NCBI RefSeq assembly: GCF_013364355.1
Contig: NZ_CP054931.1
Span: forward strand, 3,957,501 to 4,021,500
From: Stenotrophomonas sp. NA06056
Lineage (GTDB): Bacteria > Pseudomonadota > Gammaproteobacteria > Xanthomonadales > Xanthomonadaceae
Length of the DNA: 64,000 nt
Reading direction: 5' to 3'
The notes under the pieces: generated by a model
Seen by the model: the letters and a program-made list of their open reading frames with translations, nothing else
What the model was told of the DNA's origin: nothing
Databases searched by the model: none
In this document: positions 52,837 through 61,962 of the stretch, piece by piece
Layout of the letters: each line of letters opens with the position of its first letter
How positions within the stretch are numbered: the stretch's first letter is position 1
Program-made: the position numbers and the translations under genes

Positions 52837-54120
52837 ATGAACGTTCTTGTCATCGGCTCTGGCGGCCGCGAACACGCCCTGGCATGGAAGCTGGCCCAGT
52901 CCTCCCGTGTCACTGAAGTGCTCGTGGCGCCCGGCAATGCCGGCACCGCCAACGAAGACAAGTGCCGCAACGTCGCGGTGAAGGTCACCGACATCGATGG
53001 CCTGCTCGCCCTGGCCCAGGCCGAAGGTGTAGCGCTGACCGTGGTCGGCCCGGAAGTGCCGCTGGTAGCCGGCGTGGTCGACCGCTTCCGCGCCGCCGGC
53101 CTGCGCATCTTCGGGCCCACCGCCGCCGCCGCCCAGCTGGAAGGCAGCAAGGCCTACGCCAAGGACTTCCTTGCGCGCCACAACATCCCCACCGCGTTCT
53201 ATGCGGTGCACACCGAAGTGGACGCCGCGCTGGCGTACATCCGCGAGAAGGGCGCCCCGATCGTGGTCAAGGCCGACGGCCTGGCCGCCGGCAAGGGCGT
53301 GATCGTAGCGATGACCCTGGCCGAAGCCGAAGACGCGGTACGCGACATGCTCTCGGGCAACGCGTTCGGCGATGCCGGCGCGCGCGTGGTGATCGAGGAA
53401 TTCCTCGACGGCGAGGAAGCCAGCTTCATTTCGATGGTCGACGGCGTGCATGCACTGCCGATGGCCACCTCGCAGGATCACAAGCGCGTCGGCGACGGCG
53501 ACACCGGCCCGAACACCGGTGGCATGGGTGCGTACTCGCCGGCCCCGGTGGTGACCCCTGAAGTGCACGCGCGGGTGATGCGCGAGGTGGTCAACCCGAC
53601 AGTGCAGGGCATGATCGCCGACGGCATTCCGTTCACCGGCTTCCTCTACGCCGGCCTGATGATCGATGCCAGCGGCGCGCCGAAGGTGATCGAGTTCAAC
53701 GTGCGCTTCGGCGACCCGGAAACGCAGCCGGTGATGCTGCGCCTGCAGTCCGACCTGGTGGACCTGGTGGAGGCAGCGATCGACGGTCTCCTGGACCAGA
53801 TCGAGGCACAGTGGGATGCACGCCCGTCGCTGGGCGTGGTGATGGCGGCCAAGCCTTATCCGGAAGCGCCGATCACCGGTGATGTGATTTCCGGCCTGGG
53901 TGATGTGCCGGCCAGCGCCAAGGTGTTCCATGCCGGCACCACGCTGGACGCGCAGGGCCAGGTGCTCAGCGCCGGCGGCCGCGTGCTGTGCGTGGCCGCG
54001 CTGGGCGACAGCGTGCGCGACGCGCAGGCCAATGCCTATGCCGGTGTGGCGAAGGTGAGCTGGGCCAACGAGTTCCACCGTACCGATATCGGCTGGCGGG
54101 CGATCGCGCGGGAGGGCTGA
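52837..54120 (+). CDS. purD: Phosphoribosylamine-glycine ligase
   Basis: Second step of purine synthesis: ATP-dependent joining of phosphoribosylamine and glycine. The 427-residue ATP-grasp enzyme shows MNVLVIGSGGREHALAWKL, the DRFRAAGLRIFGPTAAAAQLE block, IVVKADGLAAGKGVIVA, GPNTGGMGAYSPAP and FNVRFGDPETQPVM. The ATG at 52837 is preferred over the GTG just before it, with GGAA upstream. Downstream palindromes separate it from a converging small gene. Confidence 0.97.
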   Translation: MNVLVIGSGGREHALAWKLAQSSRVTEVLVAPGNAGTANEDKCRNVAVKVTDIDGLLALAQAEGVALTVVGPEVPLVAGVVDRFRAAGLRIFGPTAAAAQLEGSKAYAKDFLARHNIPTAFYAVHTEVDAALAYIREKGAPIVVKADGLAAGKGVIVAMTLAEAEDAVRDMLSGNAFGDAGARVVIEEFLDGEEASFISMVDGVHALPMATSQDHKRVGDGDTGPNTGGMGAYSPAPVVTPEVHARVMREVVNPTVQGMIADGIPFTGFLYAGLMIDASGAPKVIEFNVRFGDPETQPVMLRLQSDLVDLVEAAIDGLLDQIEAQWDARPSLGVVMAAKPYPEAPITGDVISGLGDVPASAKVFHAGTTLDAQGQVLSAGGRVLCVAALGDSVRDAQANAYAGVAKVSWANEFHRTDIGWRAIAREG

Positions 54121-54130
54121 GGCCCGCGTT

Positions 54131-54190
54131 GAATCCACGCTTGGCGTGGATCTATCGGCAAGCAGCGACCTGGTAGTACCGGGTCGTTGT
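54131..54190. repeat. Two degenerate palindromic repeats
   Basis: AATCCACGCTTGGCGTGGAT with a CTAT border (54131-54156) and CGACCTGGTAGTACCGGGTCG (about 54166-54187) lie between purD (+) and a converging small gene (-). Both are imperfect versions of the GTAG family. Confidence 0.65.
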
Positions 54191-54510
54191 CACCGGATGC
54201 AAAATACGGCGCGCAGCGTTACGGCTTCACTGACATTGCCCTCTTCATGACAGAGCACCGATGCTCCATCCAGCGCATCGTGCAGGAGTGCATGCAGATA
54301 GTCGGAACGGAGCTGGACCTGCAGCCACAGAGAGCACTCGCCTTCGCACGTCAGCCGCACGTCGTAGTCAGCATCGCTGTGTAGTCCTGGATCCTTCAAC
54401 CAGAGATCGGCCCCCTGCCGACCGACACAGGCAGCGTCCGCAGCCAACACCTGCATCACCCTTCGCGCCACCGATGCGTGGTCGAACACCAGTCTGTACT
54501 CGTAACTCAT
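54190..54510 (-). CDS. Small soluble protein of unknown function
   Basis: A 106-residue protein starting MSYEYRLVFDHASVARRVMQ and continuing with a GRQGADLWLKDPG strand and a long C-terminal segment. AGAGA lies about 5 nt before the ATG. No signal or membrane segment. The alternating hydrophobic pattern suggests a small alpha/beta fold. The frame stays open upstream to 54654, but that part is unlike a protein and includes a repeat. Not recognised. Confidence 0.65.
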   Translation of the reverse strand: MSYEYRLVFDHASVARRVMQVLAADAACVGRQGADLWLKDPGLHSDADYDVRLTCEGECSLWLQVQLRSDYLHALLHDALDGASVLCHEEGNVSEAVTLRAVFCIR

Positions 54511-54589
54511 TCCGATCTCTCTGCATGAACTGCGTCGCCGATCACGCACAGCCTTTGACGTCCGACCACAGTGTGCACCGGATCGCGCA

Positions 54590-54611
54590 CATCCATGCAT
54601 GGCGTGGATCC
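54590..54611. repeat. Degenerate GTAG-type palindrome
   Basis: ATCCATGCATGGCGTGGATC is a weakened copy of the ATCCACGC family palindrome, without the CTAC border, close to the rpoH terminator. Confidence 0.5.
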
Positions 54612-54617
54612 AGCAGA

Positions 54618-54646
54618 CAAAAAAAAGCCCGGCAATGCCGGGCTTT
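54618..54646 (-). terminator. Intrinsic terminator of rpoH
   Basis: Perfect 12-bp stem AAAAGCCCGGCA (54622-54633) and TGCCGGGCTTTT (54635-54646). On the minus strand it is followed by a run of eight T (54618-54625 overlapping the stem). It starts 25 bp after the rpoH stop. Confidence 0.93.
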
Positions 54647-54671
54647 TCCATCACTCAAACGCGTCACCACC

Positions 54672-55547
<876 letters not shown>

Positions 55548-55558
55548 AGGCACCCATC

Positions 55559-55585
55559 TTAGCAGTCCGGGATTTGGACTGCTAA
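55559..55585. repeat. Inverted repeat overlapping the rpoH promoter
   Basis: TTAGCAGTCC (55559-55568) and GGACTGCTAA (55576-55585) are perfect 10-bp arms around 7 bp. The arms cover the -10 element, part of the spacer and the likely start point of the sigma-E promoter, so the repeat looks like an operator. If rpoH is also transcribed from further upstream, the same sequence would fold into an RNA hairpin ending 11 nt before the ATG. Confidence 0.8.
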
Positions 55586-55601
55586 AGGAGGAAAAAGTTC
55601 C
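55573..55601 (-). promoter_or_regulatory. Sigma-E (RpoE)-type promoter of rpoH
   Basis: On the minus strand GGAACTT (55595-55601), 16 bp, then TCCAAA (55573-55578) fit the extracytoplasmic-stress promoter consensus GGAACTT-N16-TCnAA. Transcription would start near 55566, about 19 nt before the ATG. E. coli rpoH also has a sigma-E promoter. The 200 bp further upstream (to the ung stop at 55802) contain no gene; a small stem (CGGGCA..TGCCCG near 55784-55799) lies close to the end of ung. Confidence 0.78.
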
Positions 55602-55801
55602 AGCATTCCACTGATGAAACACTGGTCCCAAACAGAGCCCTACCGTAACGCGATTTGATGACAGTGGCGAGCGCGCTTTTCGGGATACACAATCCCTTGG
55701 AATTCAACCTACTAGCGCGGAAAACACGGCCATTCCGGGTCAAAGGGAGCTGAACAGGCGAGGGTTTGGCCCTTTCAACACCGGGCAGCGTTGCCCGCCG
55801 T

Positions 55802-56527
55802 TCAGTCCGAAGACGCCAGCGACGCCCGCGGCGGCAGCGACCAGTCGATCGGGGTCTGTCCGCGGCGCTGAAGGTACTCGTTGGCCATCGAGAAATGGCG
55901 GCAGCCGAGGAAACCACGGTGGGCCGACAGTGGCGAGGGATGCGGCGATTTCAGCACGCGGTGGCGACCGCCATCGATCACCTTGCCCTTCTGCTGCGCG
56001 TACGCCCCCCAGAGCATGAACACCAGGCCCTCGCGCTCGCGGTTGAGCACGTCCACCACGTGGTCGGTGAAGCCCTCCCATCCACGCCCCTGATGGGCAC
56101 CGGCCTTGCCCTCTTCCACCGTCAGCACCGCGTTGAGCAGCAGCACGCCGCGCTGTGCCCAGGGAATCAGGCAGCCGTGGTCGGGGCGCGGGATGGCGAG
56201 GTCACCCTCGATTTCCTTGTAGATGTTCAACAGCGACGGCGGCACCGGCACGCCCGGCTGCACCGAGAAGCTCAGTCCATGGGCCTGGCCACGGCCGTGG
56301 TACGGGTCCTGGCCGAGGATGACCACTTTCACCTGATCAAACGGAGTGGCATCGAACGCGGCGAAGATCTGCGGGCCGGGCGGGAACACCGCCGCACCAC
56401 TGCCCTTGCGCTGCCGCAGGAAGCTGGACAGCTCGCGCATCTGCGGCTGCAACAGGTAATCGCCAACACGCTGTTTCCAGCTCGGTTCCAGCTGGATCGC
56501 CGGGGTGTCCACTACTTCATCGATCAT
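55802..56527 (-). CDS. ung: Uracil-DNA glycosylase
   Basis: Base-excision repair enzyme removing uracil from DNA. The 241-residue family 1 UDG shows the water-activating motif GQDPYHG (72-78, Asp74), the uracil-binding LLLNAVLTV (Asn), and the minor-groove loop [10 protein letters not shown] with the catalytic His. The start overlaps the stop of the tandem-receiver gene by 4 bp, so it is the last gene of the ftsE-ftsX-receiver-ung operon. Confidence 0.97.
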   Translation of the reverse strand: MIDEVVDTPAIQLEPSWKQRVGDYLLQPQMRELSSFLRQRKGSGAAVFPPGPQIFAAFDATPFDQVKVVILGQDPYHGRGQAHGLSFSVQPGVPVPPSLLNIYKEIEGDLAIPRPDHGCLIPWAQRGVLLLNAVLTVEEGKAGAHQGRGWEGFTDHVVDVLNREREGLVFMLWGAYAQQKGKVIDGGRHRVLKSPHPSPLSAHRGFLGCRHFSMANEYLQRRGQTPIDWSLPPRASLASSD

Positions 56528-57366
56528 CGCAACAGGGGTCCATCATTCAGTCGGGCCAGCCGCAGCTGGAACAGCACTTTGGTGATCAGCAGGCGCTCTT
56601 CGATCGGCTTCAGCACCAGGTCGTTGGCGCCCGCCTGCAGCAGGCCGGTCTGGTTGTGCGGATTGCCATCGCCGGTCATCACCAGCACCGGCAGGCGGCG
56701 CTTGCCGTAACCGAAGTCCACGCGCACGCGCTGCACCACGTCGCGGCCGCTCAGCTCCCCCTTGAGGGTCACGTCGGTCAGCACCAGGTCGATGCGATGG
56801 CGGCTGCGCCCCAGCGATTCGGCGGTCAGCAGGGTGAACGCTTCTTCAGCGCTGACCACATGCATCACGTTGAGCTGCTGGCGCTCGAGCATGCGCTTGG
56901 TCGCCTCGGCCACTACACGGCTGTCCTCGATGTAGAGGATGGTCGCGCCAGGAATGGTCTGCGGCTGCACATAGCCGCGGATGAAGGTCGCCAGCGCCTC
57001 GTGGCCCAGCGCCTTGTCGAAGTAGTCGGTGACGTACTCGGTGAAGCGGCGCTGCTCCAGATGCTGCTGGGCGTCGCCAGAGACCACGATCACCGGCACA
57101 TAGGCCTGCCGGGCCGCTTCGCGCACCATCCGCGCCAGCGCCAGGCCGTCGCCATCGCGCAGGGTCAACGACGTGGTGACCAGGTCGACCGGGCCCTGCG
57201 CCAGCGCATGCTGGGCGTCTTCGATGCTGTCGCAGCCGATCACCTCCACACCCGGCAGATCGCGCTGCAGGACGTCGGCGATCAGCTTGCGCACCAGCTT
57301 GGAACCGTCAACCACCATCACCCGCGTCGCGGGCCCTTCAAGGTGCTTCAGCGCTTGCGGTTGCAT
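56524..57366 (-). CDS. Tandem receiver-domain protein with a degenerate first receiver
   Basis: A 280-residue protein made of two CheY-like receivers and no output domain. In the first (about 14-130) the phosphorylation position reads DLVTTSLTL, so Ser66 replaces Asp; only Asp20 remains of the acidic pair, while Lys117 is kept. The second (about 141-265) is intact: Glu147-Asp148, Asp198 in LVLTDVTL and Lys in VLKPIEE. It could be a phosphate sink or relay partner whose first domain only binds. It starts 7 bp after ftsX and overlaps ung, so it sits inside a cell-division operon. The partner kinase is unknown. Confidence 0.88.
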   Translation of the reverse strand: MQPQALKHLEGPATRVMVVDGSKLVRKLIADVLQRDLPGVEVIGCDSIEDAQHALAQGPVDLVTTSLTLRDGDGLALARMVREAARQAYVPVIVVSGDAQQHLEQRRFTEYVTDYFDKALGHEALATFIRGYVQPQTIPGATILYIEDSRVVAEATKRMLERQQLNVMHVVSAEEAFTLLTAESLGRSRHRIDLVLTDVTLKGELSGRDVVQRVRVDFGYGKRRLPVLVMTGDGNPHNQTGLLQAGANDLVLKPIEERLLITKVLFQLRLARLNDGPLLR

Positions 57367-57373
57367 GCTGGTC

Positions 57374-58321
57374 TCAAGTGTCGGTCGGGCGGGTCTGGCG
57401 GAGGAAGTGACCGGTCACCAGCCAGGCACCCAGCCAGCCCAGCACCAAGGTGCCGAGCAGCACCAGGCTGCCATGCAGCAGGTCCAGGCCATGCAGCACG
57501 AACGGGCTGCCATAGCTGCGCGACAGTTCGGCCAGCGGCGCACGCAGGGCGGCACCGGCTGCAGCAATCAGGGCCAGCGCCACCGCACCGGCGCCCAGGC
57601 CGTACCACGCGCCCAGGTACAGGAACGGGCGACGGATGAATCCATCGCTGGCGCCCAGCAGCTGCAGCACGCCGATTTCCTCGCGGCGGGCCTGGATGTC
57701 CAGGCGCACGGTGTTGCCGACCACCAGCGCCGCGCCGACGCCGAGCAGCACCGACAGCACCTGCACCAGCCGCGCGCCGAAGGCGAGCCAGGCATCCAGG
57801 CGCTGGCGCCACAGCGCGTCGTGCTGGACCAGGTCTGCCCCGGGCAGGCTTTCCAGCGCGCGCGCCAGCCGTGCATCGTCCTGGCCCTGGCCCGGGGTGA
57901 TCACCAGCAGCGAGGGCAACGGGTTGTCGTTGAGTGCATCGATGGCTTCGCCGAGTCCTGCCTGGCGCAGCTCCTCCAGCCCCTGTTCCGGTGTGCGCAC
58001 GGTGACACTGGCCACGTCGAGACGATCGCGCAGTTCACCGGCCAGGCGCAGCGCACCGGGACCGTCGACGTCGGCCTTCAGGAACACATTGATGTCGCGC
58101 GACTGCTGCACGCTGCCGGCAAACTGCTTGAGGTTGTCCAGCGCGATCGACAGGCCCAGCGGCAGCGCCAGGGCCAGCGCCATGACCATCACGGTCAACA
58201 GCGTCGCCCACGGTTTGCGGCAGGCGCGGCCAAGGCTGAATACCACGCTGTGCACGTGATGCTGGAACCATACGCCCAGGCGCGACGGCGCAGCGGCTTC
58301 GGTGTTTTCGTTCTTGGCCAT
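57374..58321 (-). CDS. ftsX: Cell division protein FtsX
   Basis: Inner-membrane permease-like partner of FtsE that activates periplasmic murein hydrolases at the septum. In 315 residues: a cytoplasmic N-terminus, a first membrane segment (about 40-60), an extracytoplasmic domain (about 75-175), three further segments and the motif LVGNTVRLDI..RREEIGVLQLLGAS that contacts FtsE. It starts 2 bp after ftsE. In Pseudomonas ftsEX is followed by rpoH; here a receiver gene and ung come between. Confidence 0.95.
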   Translation of the reverse strand: MAKNENTEAAAPSRLGVWFQHHVHSVVFSLGRACRKPWATLLTVMVMALALALPLGLSIALDNLKQFAGSVQQSRDINVFLKADVDGPGALRLAGELRDRLDVASVTVRTPEQGLEELRQAGLGEAIDALNDNPLPSLLVITPGQGQDDARLARALESLPGADLVQHDALWRQRLDAWLAFGARLVQVLSVLLGVGAALVVGNTVRLDIQARREEIGVLQLLGASDGFIRRPFLYLGAWYGLGAGAVALALIAAAGAALRAPLAELSRSYGSPFVLHGLDLLHGSLVLLGTLVLGWLGAWLVTGHFLRQTRPTDT

Positions 58322-58323
58322 GG

Positions 58324-59010
58324 TTACTCCGCCAGATCCTGCGGCGAGATGTCGTCCACCAGCCGGCCGTGGTCGAGGATCAGCACGCGCTTGCGCATGT
58401 GGCGCAGCAGCGGCAGGTCATGGCTGACCACCAGCACGCTGGTGCCACGTGCGGGCAGCTCGGCGAACAGGGACATGATTTCCGCCGCCAGGGTCGGGTC
58501 GAGGTTGCCGGTCGGCTCATCGGCCACCAGCAGCTTGGGCTCGCCGACGATCGCACGGGCAATGCCGACGCGCTGCTGCTCACCGGCCGACAGCTGCGAG
58601 GGCAGCGCTTTCTCGCGATGGCCAAGGCCCATGCGCTCGAGCACCGAACGCACGCGCTTGTTGATGTCACTACGGCGGGTACCGCGCAGGATCAGCGGCA
58701 GGGCCACGTTCTCGGCGATGGAGCGGTCCATCAGCAGGCGATGGTCCTGGTAGACCGCGCCGACCGCGCGTCGATGCCGCGGCACATCGCCGCCACGCAC
58801 CTTCAGCAGGTTGCGCTCGTCGAACATCACCGCGCCGCGGCTGGGCCGCTCGTCGAGGTGGATCAACTTGAGCAGGGTGCTCTTGCCCGCCCCGGAATGG
58901 CCGGTGACGAACAGCATTTCGCCCGGCGCGACCTCGAAGCTGACATCGGTCAGGGCTTCGTGGCCACCGGCGTACTGTTTGCTGACATTGTCGAAGCGCA
59001 GGACACTCAT
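58324..59010 (-). CDS. ftsE: Cell division ATP-binding protein FtsE
   Basis: ABC-type ATPase that drives conformational change of FtsX. In 228 residues: Walker A GHSGAGKST (about 38-46), Q-loop VYQDHRLL, signature LSAGEQQRV and Walker B LLVADEPTGNLD, H-loop SHD. The ATG at 59010 begins the conserved MSVLRFDNVSKQY; the frame remains open upstream into palindromic repeats. First gene of the operon. Confidence 0.97.
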   Translation of the reverse strand: MSVLRFDNVSKQYAGGHEALTDVSFEVAPGEMLFVTGHSGAGKSTLLKLIHLDERPSRGAVMFDERNLLKVRGGDVPRHRRAVGAVYQDHRLLMDRSIAENVALPLILRGTRRSDINKRVRSVLERMGLGHREKALPSQLSAGEQQRVGIARAIVGEPKLLVADEPTGNLDPTLAAEIMSLFAELPARGTSVLVVSHDLPLLRHMRKRVLILDHGRLVDDISPQDLAE

Positions 59011-59064
59011 GCCCCGATTATGCAGGACCGGCGCGACGGCGTGGAGATGCCGGGGCGCTGGTGG

Positions 59065-59159
59065 GTGCCGACCGTTGGTCGGCACACCTTTCAAGGCCAC
59101 CCGACCAACGGTCGGGTGCTACCGGTCCGGTTTGGTGGGTGCCGACCGTTGGTCGGCAC
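59065..59159. repeat. Three palindromes between ftsE and rhlB
   Basis: GTGCCGACCGTTGGTCGGCAC occurs twice in the same orientation (59065-59085 and 59139-59159), and between them lies CACCCGACCAACGGTCGGGTG followed by CTAC (to 59122). It is the same subtype as at 16829. The array begins 5 bp after the rhlB stop and separates rhlB from ftsE, both on the minus strand. Confidence 0.85.
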
Positions 59160-59164
59160 GCCGA

Positions 59165-60892
59165 TCAGCTACCCGACAGCATCCGGCGGATCTTGCGGCC
59201 GATACGGGTCAGGAACGAGTCGCCGGCATCGGCGCTGGTGCGCACCGGCTTGGCCACCACCTGCACCGGCGTGACCGGAGCGGCACCGTTGCCGTTGCTC
59301 GCCACACCCTCGGCACCCTCGACCGGACGGCCGTGGCGACGACGACGACGCTTGCGCGGCTTGCGCTCGCCGTCCACTGCACCTTCCGGCGCAGCGTCAG
59401 CGCGGGGCGGGCGCGGGGCCCGCACGGCAGCCGCTTCAGCGGCCACTGCACCGTCGACTGCTGCGGCAGCAACCTGCTCGCCTTCCACGCGCGGCTTGCG
59501 CGGGCCACGCGGACGGCGTTCGCCGCTGCGCTCGCCATCGCGCCCACCACGCCCAGCGCCGGCACCGCTGCCGGAACGACCGCCACTGCGGCCGCCGCCA
59601 CGACGCTCTTCCTCGGCGGCACGCGCTTCGCGTGCTTCGCGGAAGATCTGGCCGACGCTTTCGTTCTCGTCGCCTTCCTCACCCGGTGCCGGGGCAGCAC
59701 GCTCCGGGCGCGGCAGCGAGGTCAGGATCTCGCTGGTGACCGCTTCAACCGGGATCTTCTGTTCGATGTAGGCCTCGATATCCGGCAGGCCCATCGCATA
59801 GCGCTCGCAGGCGAAGCTGATCGCATCGCCTTCCTCGCCCAGGCGGGCGGTACGGCCGATGCGGTGCACGTAGTCTTCGGCGTCGAACGGCAGGTCGTAG
59901 TTGTAGACGTACTTGATGCCGTCGATGTGCAGGCCGCGGGCGGCCACGTCGGTCGCCACCAGGATTTCCAGCTGGCCCTTCTGGAAGCGGTTGAGCAGGC
60001 TCTCGCGCTTCTTCTGCGGCACGTCGCCGGACAGCACGCCGACACGGTAGCCGGCACGTTCCAGCGAACGGGCCACGCGCTCGACGAACACCTTGGTGTT
60101 GACGAAGACCATGGTGCGCGCGCCTTCGCTGCGCGACAACAGGCCCAGCAGCAGCGGGATCTTCTCTTCGTCTGCCGGGAAGTAGATGCGCTGGCGCACG
60201 CGCGCGGCGGTGATGGTCTCGGCTTCAACCACCAGCTTCTGCGGTTCGTTCATGTGCTCGTAGGCCAGCTCGAGCACGCGGTGGCTCAAGGTGGCGCTGA
60301 ACAGCAGGGTCTGGCGGGTGGTGCGCTCCGGCATGCGACGCAGCAGGAAGCGGATGTCCTTGATGAAGCCCAGGTCGAACATGCGGTCGGCTTCGTCCAG
60401 CACGCAGATCTCGCAGGCGTGCAGCGACACCACCTTGTGCTGCTTGACGTAGTCGATCAGGCGGCCGGGGGTGGCGATGATCACGTCCACGCCCTGCTGC
60501 AGCAGTTCGCGCTGCTTGTCGTAATCCACGCCGCCGTAGACCAGCGCGAAACGCAGGCCGAGGTCGGAACCGAACTTCACCGCGTCCTTGTGGATCTGGA
60601 TGGCCAGCTCGCGGGTCGGTGCCAGGATCAGCGCGCGCGGATCTTCCGGCTTGCGATCGGCCAGCGCCGGACGCGTCAGCAGGCGGTTCACGACAGCGAC
60701 CAGGAAGGCCAGCGTCTTGCCGGTGCCGGTCTGCGCCTGGCCGGCAACGTCACCACCGGGCAGCGCGACCGGCAGGGTCAGCGCCTGGATGGGCGTGCAG
60801 CGGGTGAATCCGGCTCCTTCAAGACCGGCCTGCAGGGCCGGATGCAGATCAAAGGAGGAAAAGGTCAAATCGGTCAGCGGTTTGTCGCTCAT
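59165..60892 (-). CDS. rhlB: DEAD-box RNA helicase RhlB-like
   Basis: ATP-dependent RNA helicase, probably part of the RNA degradosome. In 575 residues: Q motif (FTRCTPIQ), Walker A AQTGTGKT (about 53), [21 protein letters not shown] and HRIGRTAR, then a basic Arg/Gly/Ala-rich disordered tail from about residue 400 to the end ([26 protein letters not shown]). The tail is longer than in E. coli RhlB (421 aa) and is typical of RNA- or RNase-E-contact regions. It diverges from trxA. RhlE-type identity cannot be fully excluded, though the neighbours trxA and rho favour RhlB. Confidence 0.88.
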   Translation of the reverse strand: MSDKPLTDLTFSSFDLHPALQAGLEGAGFTRCTPIQALTLPVALPGGDVAGQAQTGTGKTLAFLVAVVNRLLTRPALADRKPEDPRALILAPTRELAIQIHKDAVKFGSDLGLRFALVYGGVDYDKQRELLQQGVDVIIATPGRLIDYVKQHKVVSLHACEICVLDEADRMFDLGFIKDIRFLLRRMPERTTRQTLLFSATLSHRVLELAYEHMNEPQKLVVEAETITAARVRQRIYFPADEEKIPLLLGLLSRSEGARTMVFVNTKVFVERVARSLERAGYRVGVLSGDVPQKKRESLLNRFQKGQLEILVATDVAARGLHIDGIKYVYNYDLPFDAEDYVHRIGRTARLGEEGDAISFACERYAMGLPDIEAYIEQKIPVEAVTSEILTSLPRPERAAPAPGEEGDENESVGQIFREAREARAAEEERRGGGRSGGRSGSGAGAGRGGRDGERSGERRPRGPRKPRVEGEQVAAAAVDGAVAAEAAAVRAPRPPRADAAPEGAVDGERKPRKRRRRRHGRPVEGAEGVASNGNGAAPVTPVQVVAKPVRTSADAGDSFLTRIGRKIRRMLSGS

Positions 60893-61403
60893 GTGTCCGT
60901 CTTGGTATGGCCACGCGCCTGCGGGCGGCGGCACTGAAATCTGTCTGGGGCTCCGTCGCAAACTGCGGCCCCTGCGGCGGGTCGGGCTGGCCGGGACCCC
61001 TCGGGTCCGCGCGCCGCACAATGCCCCAGTTTACCGCACTCGGGCCGGCAAACCGGAATCCGTCGTCTCACGGACCAAGGAGACGCTTTCTTCACGCCGC
61101 AGTACGGCGATTGAACGGCGTGACCGGCCCCTATGGTCTATCCCGCCAGCACCCCCATTTCGGCCATGGACAGTGAAATCGGACACATACCGTGCTCGGC
61201 CCCGATCACGATACGCTGGGTTCCAGCCAGCACCTGTCCCCGCCCTGCGATAGGGGTACACTGCCGGCCGTGAGCGTCCAGGCATCCCGCCGAACGCACC
61301 GTGGCAGTCCGCCGCGAGGCAACGACGAGGGTCACGCCACCGGGCATGGCCCAGTTCACCCACCTCCGGCCTGGCCGGGTGCAATCCAAGACGAGAAACC
61401 AAG
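60893..61403. other. Intergenic region between rhlB and trxA
   Basis: 511 bp without a credible gene. It must hold the two divergent promoters. TACACT at 61255-61260 could be a -10 for trxA but no good -35 pairs with it. A short palindrome, CCGGGCATGGCC, appears near 61340. Short open frames here lack ribosome-binding sites and look random. Confidence 0.5.
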
Positions 61404-61733
61404 ATGAGCGACAAGGTTGTACACGTCGGCGATGCCGACTTTGATAGCGCCGTGCTGAATTCCAAGGAACCGGTGCTGGTCGATTTCTGGGCCGAGTGGT
61501 GTGGCCCCTGCAAGATGATCGCCCCGGCGCTGGACGAACTGGCTGATGCCTACCAGGGCCGCGCCAAGATCGCCAAGGTCAACGTGGACAACAACCGCGC
61601 ACTGGCCGCCAAGTACCACGTGCGTTCGATTCCCTACCTGGTCGTCTTCAAGGACGGCGAGAAAGTGGGCGAGCAGATCGGTGCCGTTGGCAAGGCCCAG
61701 CTGGCCGGCCTGCTGGACAAGGCCCTGGCCTGA
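61404..61733 (+). CDS. trxA: Thioredoxin 1
   Basis: Cytoplasmic disulphide reductase. The 109-residue product has the active site WCGPC (Cys33, Cys36), the buried Asp27 (VLVDFWAEW) and the cis-proline loop RSIPYL. Length and motifs match E. coli TrxA. GAGAAACCAAG precedes the ATG. It is followed by a strong hairpin and then rho, the same pair order as in E. coli. Confidence 0.98.
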   Translation: MSDKVVHVGDADFDSAVLNSKEPVLVDFWAEWCGPCKMIAPALDELADAYQGRAKIAKVNVDNNRALAAKYHVRSIPYLVVFKDGEKVGEQIGAVGKAQLAGLLDKALA

Positions 61734-61745
61734 TCCTGCGGGTTA

Positions 61746-61772
61746 CCGGCAGCCGTTTCCAACGGCTGCCGG
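61746..61772 (+). terminator. Hairpin after trxA
   Basis: CCGGCAGCCGTT (61746-61757), loop TCC, AACGGCTGCCGG (61761-61772): a perfect 12-bp stem beginning 12 bp after the trxA stop. No T-run follows, so it may stabilise the trxA mRNA 3' end or terminate weakly. The rest of the gap to rho (to 61962) shows no gene. Confidence 0.6.
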
Positions 61773-61962
61773 GCGGGCGCCCCGGCGCCTGACTGAATAC
61801 CGTACCCGGCGACCCTTGCGTGGCGCCGCAGGCCGATGATAGTGTCGGCACATCCGGCCGCGTTCGCGTGCCGCATCTTCTGGACGCAGTTTCTTCCAGA
61901 CCCATTCCCAACGTTCGCCGCCCCAGCCGGGCGCTCGCACCTTCAAGCGAGGAATAACGCTC

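Noticed and set aside
54511..54654. Upstream extension of the 106-residue protein to a start at 54654.
   Set aside because: The extension translates a degenerate palindrome and the rpoH terminator region; the ATG at 54510 has a better ribosome-binding site.
61031..61513. Short minus-strand frames between rhlB and trxA that could be an extra gene.
   Set aside because: They extend into trxA antisense, have no ribosome-binding site and no protein-like composition.
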